Assembly: GCA_014773175.1 (NCBI GenBank) | Contig: VXCM01001272.1 | Coordinates: 180,512 to 244,511, forward strand | DNA length: 64,000 nucleotides | Direction: 5' to 3' | Source: Lucifuga dentata | Lineage: Eukaryota; Chordata; Actinopteri; Ophidiiformes; Bythitidae | Shown here: one piece after another, positions 60,633 through 64,000 of the stretch | How positions within the stretch are numbered: the first letter of the stretch is position 1 | Layout: every line of letters starts with the position of its first letter | Position numbers and translations under genes: made by a program | The notes under the pieces: model-generated | What the model saw: the letters and a program-made list of their open reading frames with translations, nothing else | Told to the model about the DNA's origin: nothing | Database searches by the model: none

Positions 60633-63405
60633 TAGAGAGAAATCATATTTTTGTTTACAATATTTTTTTTCTAGACCATTAACTTTGTTGTTGAATTATT
60701 CAACAGTATAAATATTCAAAAATATATCTGATTGTTTTTTTTTGTCCTTATAAGGTATTTCTCTTGTTGTGTCTTCACAGCGTCCAGCATCCATAGAGGG
60801 ATTCTGTTTCTTATTTGGGGACTTATTAATACAAAAAAATATTTTCTAACTGCCATCCTCAACATACTGTGCTGATGTCACCAAAACTCTAAGACAAGTT
60901 CAACATACAAAATCATACAAACAGCCACTGTAGCTAAGACTATTCTTACACATTGCTCTTTATTTTAATTATAGCAGAAAACATTTCACTTTGCATCCAT
61001 TGAAGAGCCACATATTTAAATTGACTGTCCAACAGAGGGCGGACAAGTGCTACAAATGTTTCTTTGCTCATCGGTAAAGAAAAAACAAATCAGACAAAGT
61101 CAGCTTTGTGTGTCTGATAATTGTGTTTATATATATTTAGCTTAAAAAGCATTGTGTGTGGATGTTTGATGCACACTATAATTGTTATGCATGTGATTCT
61201 AATGATTTCACATCGTAATCACCAACTTGACCCAAACTGGAATAGGTAATGTATAATCATCCAATAAAGAAAATGATCCTAATTAAAAGTAGCAACAGAG
61301 TCACCATTGTAATGTGCCAGAGTTCAGCTCTGCCACATTCAACTCACCTTTTCTGCTCTCTGTACGACAGAACAGTGAGAATTAATTATTCAGCTACAAT
61401 TAGCATGATGTCAATAGTAATTGCCACCAGTGCAGTGCGCCTTTGACATTGAAACAGCCTATTGTGAGACTGAGAACGCCTCACTCATGTTAAAATTTCC
61501 TTTTTCAATTAGGTTAAAGCAAGAACAAGATAAGCACACATGTTGTATGCGTACACACAAACCTACAAATACTTGCATTAGGACATATAAAGTTGAGAAA
61601 ATATTGGTAAAACAGATAATTGTGCCTCTTTTTTTCATATTTATTAATAGATGGATGTTTACTGGACTGCTTAAGTATCAGACGATGTAATTGCCCCCAC
61701 AGTCCCACAAAGTCCCACATAATTATAAAGGATTATTGAGGTCTTATGTCAGTGGTAACAAACTAATTGGTGAGGAAATTGAGTTTTTATCATGTTTCTC
61801 TCTATGGCTCTTGGCCCTTGGCTTCATGCACATAACACTGCTTTCATATGTTATTGCTTTACTGTCATTAGTTGCTGTGACAAACAGAATGAAAGGTTTC
61901 TCTGTTTAGAGTGGTCCATGCATTAAAAAACAAAACAAAACCAAAAAAAAAAAAAAAAAAAAAAGAAAAAAAAGAAAAGAAAAACATACATGATAACAGG
62001 AACATGCCGTTTGCATGCACAGAGGAGTTTCTCATTCTTGGATGGGTACAGGAATTTTCAAACAAGCTTTAAAGTTACCATGAAATCTCAGAAGAACTTC
62101 TACAGGGTCACACTGGCCAAACCTAAATTACACAATAAAATTGTTCAGATTGCAGCTGTAGTTATGGCAAACAATACAGAGGAGAAATAAAGGTAACATT
62201 GTCTGTGACATATTTAAACAGAATTGTAAAATTTCCAGATGTAAGCTTTAAGGTAAACTGAAAACAAGAAATTACTAGAAATGGAAAAGGGCAAGAAAAT
62301 ATCCTTGAACTCCTTGTAATTGCTAAGATGTTTTATTAACTTGCACTATTAGATTTAGACATTATTCTTCCATAAAAAGATGAATAATTGCTGTTTGTAA
62401 AATTTCAAAATAATTATTAATAATCTATATATTACTTACAGTCCACACAAATACATGTGACTATAATGACATCTTGGAACGTCTACCTGGATTACCTGTG
62501 CATGGCATGTAAAAAAGCAGCAAGGGCTAGTGGGGTTTATACAGCAATATTTGTACTGTTGTTTTGTGGAAATGTTTCAACATTTCTCATTCAGACATTA
62601 TGACATGATATTATGAACAGTAAATACCTTACAGTTTATAGCTACTTGTTTTTGGAAGTTTTGCGCTCATTTCTGTCTAATTTTGTGTTCATTTCTTCGC
62701 TGTAGTTTACAGATTTACTGGCAAATTGTGTTATGGACATGGTTTATTTTTACAAAAATCAAATAGGAATTTCTGTCAAAAATCCTAAAATGGAATTGAT
62801 GTGCCCACAAATGAAAACATTTTCAAAAGCAATGTAAAATTACAGTGTTACAGTGCTGGAAGAACTTTATTATGACAAATCTTGGCTTGCTCTCTGATAA
62901 ATGCTTTTGGTCAAATCAGATATCTTTTCTTAAATGTGTGCCATCACATTTTTTTTTTTTTTNACATTTTTTTTTTTTTTGACATCACATCACTGTAATT
63001 TTTCCCTATAATTTGACTTTTACTGTTTGTCATGGTACAAAGGGGCTAAAAAAATAACAATAATGCATTATTGTAAAACTCTGTAACACGTATCACCCCC
63101 CNAAAAAAAAAAAACTATGACAGTTATTACATAGTAATGTACTTTGAAATATACAAGATTTTATTACCTGAAGTATTACTGTCTTTGAGTTTAGCTTTCA
63201 TTCCAGTTCACAAATTAAAAAAACAAAAAACAAAACAAGTATAACTACAGTATATGTTATTTCAAACAAACTCTGTAGGCTACTGTACAATATGATATTT
63301 AAGGATGTGTTCCTGCTATTTCATATTTCCCCCTGCTTTAGTTTTCATTGTTCCTCTGTGTGACTCTCTCTCTCACCACTCCTGCATGTTAACCTTTTGG
63401 ATATA
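60633..63405. other. Intergenic, no gene seen
   Basis: AT-rich, with poly-A near 61940, a poly-T/N join at 62963 and a C/A join at 63102. No host exon recognised on either strand. Confidence 0.45.
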
Positions 63406-63407
63406 TA

Positions 63408-63885
63408 CACTGCCCAGCCAAAAAAAAAGTCACACACTCTAATATTTCGTTGGACCGCCTTTAGCTTTGATTACGGCATGCACTTGCCGTGGCATCATTT
63501 CGATAAGCTTATGCAATGTCACAACATTTATTTCTGTCCAGAGTTGCATTAATTTTTCGCCAAGATCTTGTACTGATGATGGGAGAGTCAGACCGCTGCG
63601 TAAAATCTTCTCCAGCACATCCTTCCAGACTTTAATAATGCCTTGGACAGTTCTTAACCCAATTTTAGTAGTTTCAGCAATCTCCTTAGTTGTTTTCTTT
63701 GCTTGATGCAGGCCAATAATTTGACCCTTCTGAAACAGAGTAACATCTTTTCCACGACCACAGGATATGTCTTCTGACATGGTTGCTTATGAAATGAGCA
63801 GCTACTCACTGCATCAGTTAGGGTTTAATAACTTGTTGTCAGCTGCAACATATTAATCACTGCAGTAATTATCCATATATATATA
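63408..63885 (-). mobile_element. Tc1-like transposon, internally deleted and missing one end
   Basis: Left end CACTGCCCAGCC preceded by TA, typical of fish Tc1-like elements. The minus-strand frame (63780-63439) joins an N-terminal paired-like HTH region (QKGQIIGLHQAKKTTKEIAE, then GLRTVQ) directly to a transposase C-terminus (MPRQVHAVIKAKGGPTKY). The DDE catalytic core is absent, about two thirds of the usual ~340-residue protein. The far inverted repeat is replaced by the adjoining AT/ATCT microsatellite. Confidence 0.85.
63439..63780 (-). pseudogene. Tc1-like transposase remnant (HTH joined to C-terminus, no catalytic core)
   Basis: A 113-residue open frame made of the first ~75 and last ~35 residues of a Tc1-type transposase. 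The junction is in frame, but no DDE residues remain, so it cannot catalyse transposition. Chance maintenance of the frame is likely in a young deletion derivative. Confidence 0.8.
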
Positions 63886-63938
63886 TATGTATATATCTAT
63901 ATCTATCTATCTATCTATCTATCTATATATATATATAT
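63867..63938. repeat. (AT)n/(ATCT)n microsatellite
   Basis: AT run, then about seven ATCT units, then AT. It lies between the Tc1 remnant and the LINE tail. Confidence 0.95.
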
Positions 63939-64000
63939 CTTCTTCTTCTTTTCCTTTTGGCTTTCCCTTCAGGGGTCACCACAGCGAATCATCTGCCTCC
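63939..64000 (-). mobile_element. RTE-like LINE 3' end, copy 3, cut by window edge
   Basis: The reverse complement matches the last ~60 bases of copies 1 and 2 (GGAGGCAGATGATTCGCTGT, then TGACCCCTGAAGGGAAAGCC and the AAG tail). The rest lies outside the window. Confidence 0.88.

Noticed and set aside
46641..64000. Additional host gene upstream of CDYL2
   Set aside because: All sizeable open frames here resolve to LINE, Tc1, repeat or antisense sequence; no spliced host exon could be supported.

Overview
The window is vertebrate nuclear DNA, almost certainly from a ray-finned (probably percomorph) fish. It is AT-rich, has split genes with compact introns, and carries teleost-type repeats: Rex1/Babar-like, L2-like and RTE-like LINE fragments, a Tc1-like element, miniature inverted-repeat elements, tRNA-like dispersed repeats and many microsatellites. 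I see no bacterial, CRISPR or operon-like content, and no clearly undescribed system. The most unusual content is repeat biology and assembly structure.

Four protein-coding genes can be rebuilt exon by exon from splice sites and reading phase, and all four look intact. From left to right they are ATMIN (- strand, 3660-9034, 4 coding exons, 775 aa), CENPN (- strand, 9579-12665, 10 coding exons, 343 aa), CMC2 (+ strand, 15116-15842, 3 coding exons, 78 aa) and CDYL2 (- strand, 20218-46362, 7 coding exons, 512 aa). They cover DNA-damage and dynein light-chain signalling, kinetochore assembly, mitochondrial respiratory-complex biogenesis and chromatin reading. They are grouped by ancient synteny (human 16q23.2, from memory), not by a shared pathway. 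CENPN and CMC2 are divergent and share a promoter interval with CCAAT and E2F-like sites. CENPN and ATMIN are in tandem with only 544 bases between the CENPN stop and the ATMIN start, and that interval contains a perfect CRE. CMC2 and CDYL2 converge.

The left 3.6 kb lies downstream of ATMIN and holds a ~0.5 kb inverted-repeat transposon. The CDYL2 introns (20.4-46.3 kb) are full of repeats: a LINE fragment, a ~2.9 kb candidate DNA transposon, microsatellites and diverged duplications. The first coding exon of CDYL2 is only 24 bases and lies 11.2 kb from the next, beside a GC-rich promoter region. Right of 46.6 kb no host gene is visible. That 17 kb holds a second LINE copy 99% identical to the one inside CDYL2, an L2-like LINE embedded in a tRNA-like repeat, and a Rex1-like LINE cleanly split by a 2447-base TG...CA element. 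It also holds a deleted Tc1-like element and the tip of a third copy of the first LINE.

The assembly has about 18 single-N joins. At four of them 61-67 bases are exactly duplicated on both sides of the N, so these are unmerged contig overlaps and not biology.
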